From assembly GCA_964458485.1 (NCBI GenBank), contig CAYWJA010000039.1:1-13794 (forward strand): a DNA stretch of 13,794 nt, read 5' to 3'. Source of the DNA: CAYWJA01 sp964458485 (GTDB lineage: Bacteria; Patescibacteriota; Gracilibacteria; UM-FILTER-43-11). Both the position numbers and the translations under genes were made by a program. This document shows positions 12,593-13,794 of the stretch, one piece after another. Every line of letters begins with the position of its first letter. The first letter of the stretch is position 1. A model generated the notes under the pieces. It was not told where the DNA came from, made no database searches, and worked only from the letters and a program-made list of their open reading frames with translations.

Positions 12593-13777
12593 ATGCAAAA
12601 TAAAAATAAAAAACTTGAGCAGAACTTACTACTTTTAAAATTACACCGCATAGATGTACTGCTTTTTGCCGGAGCTATTTTTGTTGCCTATCAAATGCAT
12701 ACCGTAGGCCTTTCGCTTACACAAATTTTAATTGGTGAATCAATATTTGCTTTAACCATTTTGATTTTTGAAATTCCATCAGGTGTTTTTTCAGATCTTG
12801 TAAGCAGGAAGATCACCCTTTTAATCACAGAATACATTCTTTTATTGGGCTGTTCTGTGTTTGCATTTGCTCAAAATTTTATACATATCATTATTTCACA
12901 AATTATTTTTGGCATAGCAATGGCTACACAATCCGGAACAGATTCTTCAATGCTATTCGATACACTAAAAGCCCTTGGCCGAGAGAAAGAACATAAGAAG
13001 GTACTTGGTGGAATTACATTTTTTTTCTTGGTTGTTTTAGCCATAGGACAAAGTATAGGTGGGTTTTTAGCTGGAATAGATTTACGGCTTCCCATGATTA
13101 TTTGCATACCCATTGTTTTAATACGAATTGTTATTGTTGCCCGCTTAACAGAGCCACCACGACAAAAATCAAAACACAAAAATCCATTTCTGCATACAAA
13201 ATCAGCAATAAAATGGCTATTCTCACATAGAATTGTTTCTGTCCTTGCGTTAGCCACAGTTATTATCGCCTTAGGAAGAAAAATATCTATGCATACATTA
13301 AATCCTTATATGGAGATTATTGAAGTGCCTATTATTTATTGGGGAGTTTTATTGGCAGCTTTTAATATTGTTGCAGCTTTTATAGCAAGGGAGGCACATA
13401 ATATTGAGAAAAAAATTGGCTCAGTAAAATCATTTATACTCATATTCGGTTTTTGGACACTAGGGTTCATCCTCCTTGCGAAAGTCCATATCTTCCTGGC
13501 TTTTATGTGGCCGATATTACATTGGACAATCCGTCCATTTACAGACATTTTCTTTTCCGATGAAATCAACAAAAGAACTGAATCTCATCAACGGGCAACT
13601 GTTCTTTCAATTTCTAATTTTTGCTCGCAATTCCTTCAAATGCTGGCATTACCTGTTTTGGGCTATGCTGCAGATATTTGGAGCCTGGAAACCATGTATT
13701 TATTAATGGCGGCGATATTATTTGTCGCAGGGGTTGTTATAGGTGTTATGTTGTACTCCAGACGAATAAAATCTTAA
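12593..13777 (+). CDS. Major facilitator superfamily transporter
   Basis: A 394-residue, mostly hydrophobic protein with about 12 membrane helices, a secondary transporter of the major facilitator superfamily. The loop after TM2 carries EIPSGVFSDLVSRK (60-73), the motif A type of this family. A second motif, SGTDSSMLFDTL (114-125), lies near TM4. The positively charged central loop (RLTEPPRQKSKHKN, 184-197) divides the six-helix halves, and the last helix ends in a basic tail (SRRIKS). This motif set is typical of MFS proteins that export small molecules or drugs, but the substrate cannot be predicted. ATG 12593 is the only in-frame start before the first span. The TATAAT box ends eight bases before it, which fits leaderless translation. 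The gene is AT-rich, and its stop is 17 bases from the window end. Confidence 0.88.
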   Translation: MQNKNKKLEQNLLLLKLHRIDVLLFAGAIFVAYQMHTVGLSLTQILIGESIFALTILIFEIPSGVFSDLVSRKITLLITEYILLLGCSVFAFAQNFIHIIISQIIFGIAMATQSGTDSSMLFDTLKALGREKEHKKVLGGITFFFLVVLAIGQSIGGFLAGIDLRLPMIICIPIVLIRIVIVARLTEPPRQKSKHKNPFLHTKSAIKWLFSHRIVSVLALATVIIALGRKISMHTLNPYMEIIEVPIIYWGVLLAAFNIVAAFIAREAHNIEKKIGSVKSFILIFGFWTLGFILLAKVHIFLAFMWPILHWTIRPFTDIFFSDEINKRTESHQRATVLSISNFCSQFLQMLALPVLGYAADIWSLETMYLLMAAILFVAGVVIGVMLYSRRIKS

Positions 13778-13794
13778 TTCTATTTTTTGTGGTG

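Overview
The window reads as a stretch of a compact, AT-rich bacterial genome with short intergenic gaps, genes on both strands and an encoded-CCA tRNA-Ala. Three sampled 60-base lines illustrate the composition: an ordinary gene line has about 27% G+C, while lines inside one central block have 47 to 68%. Most AT-rich genes have no Shine-Dalgarno sequence, and their predicted promoters lie 0 to about 20 bases from the start codon. The standard code (UGA = stop) fits all frames. A candidate-phylum (Patescibacteria/CPR-like) or other small-genome lineage is my best guess, but no phylogenetic marker here proves it.

Layout. (1) 1-2171: the tail of an unrecognised gene, an aspartate aminotransferase (aspC-type) and, convergent to it, a CxxC thioredoxin-fold protein. 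Their spacers hold related AT-rich imperfect palindromes. (2) 2350-4170: a hypothetical minus-strand gene with its own terminator and a promoter carrying tandem heptamers; tRNA-Ala(GGC) with a palindrome over its promoter; and a two-gene minus-strand unit (membrane-anchored SAM methyltransferase plus a small single-span protein). (3) 4339-7034: a small basic hypothetical protein and an SLC1/DAACS dicarboxylate/amino-acid symporter on minus, divergent from a ZIP metal transporter. (4) 7123-8133: an N-formylglutamate amidohydrolase-like protein. (5) About 8290-11045: a GC-rich island with a two-gene operon, a MoxR/RavA-type AAA+ ATPase and a von Willebrand A (MIDAS) protein, with strong Shine-Dalgarno sites, a structured leader and a GC-rich terminator. 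(6) 11111-13777: back to AT-rich sequence, with an unusual radical-SAM-like protein and an MFS exporter-like transporter, followed by the window edge.

The genes look like an amino-acid/metal uptake and scavenging neighbourhood (symporter, ZIP, aminotransferase, amidohydrolase, MFS) into which a compositionally foreign ATPase/vWA chaperone-like pair has been inserted. MoxR-vWA pairs usually act together to assemble or activate a protein complex or insert a metal cofactor. No client gene lies in the island. The adjacent multi-cysteine radical-SAM-like protein is the only nearby cofactor-bearing candidate, and that link is speculative. The island and the radical-SAM-like gene are the most promising places for undescribed biology.
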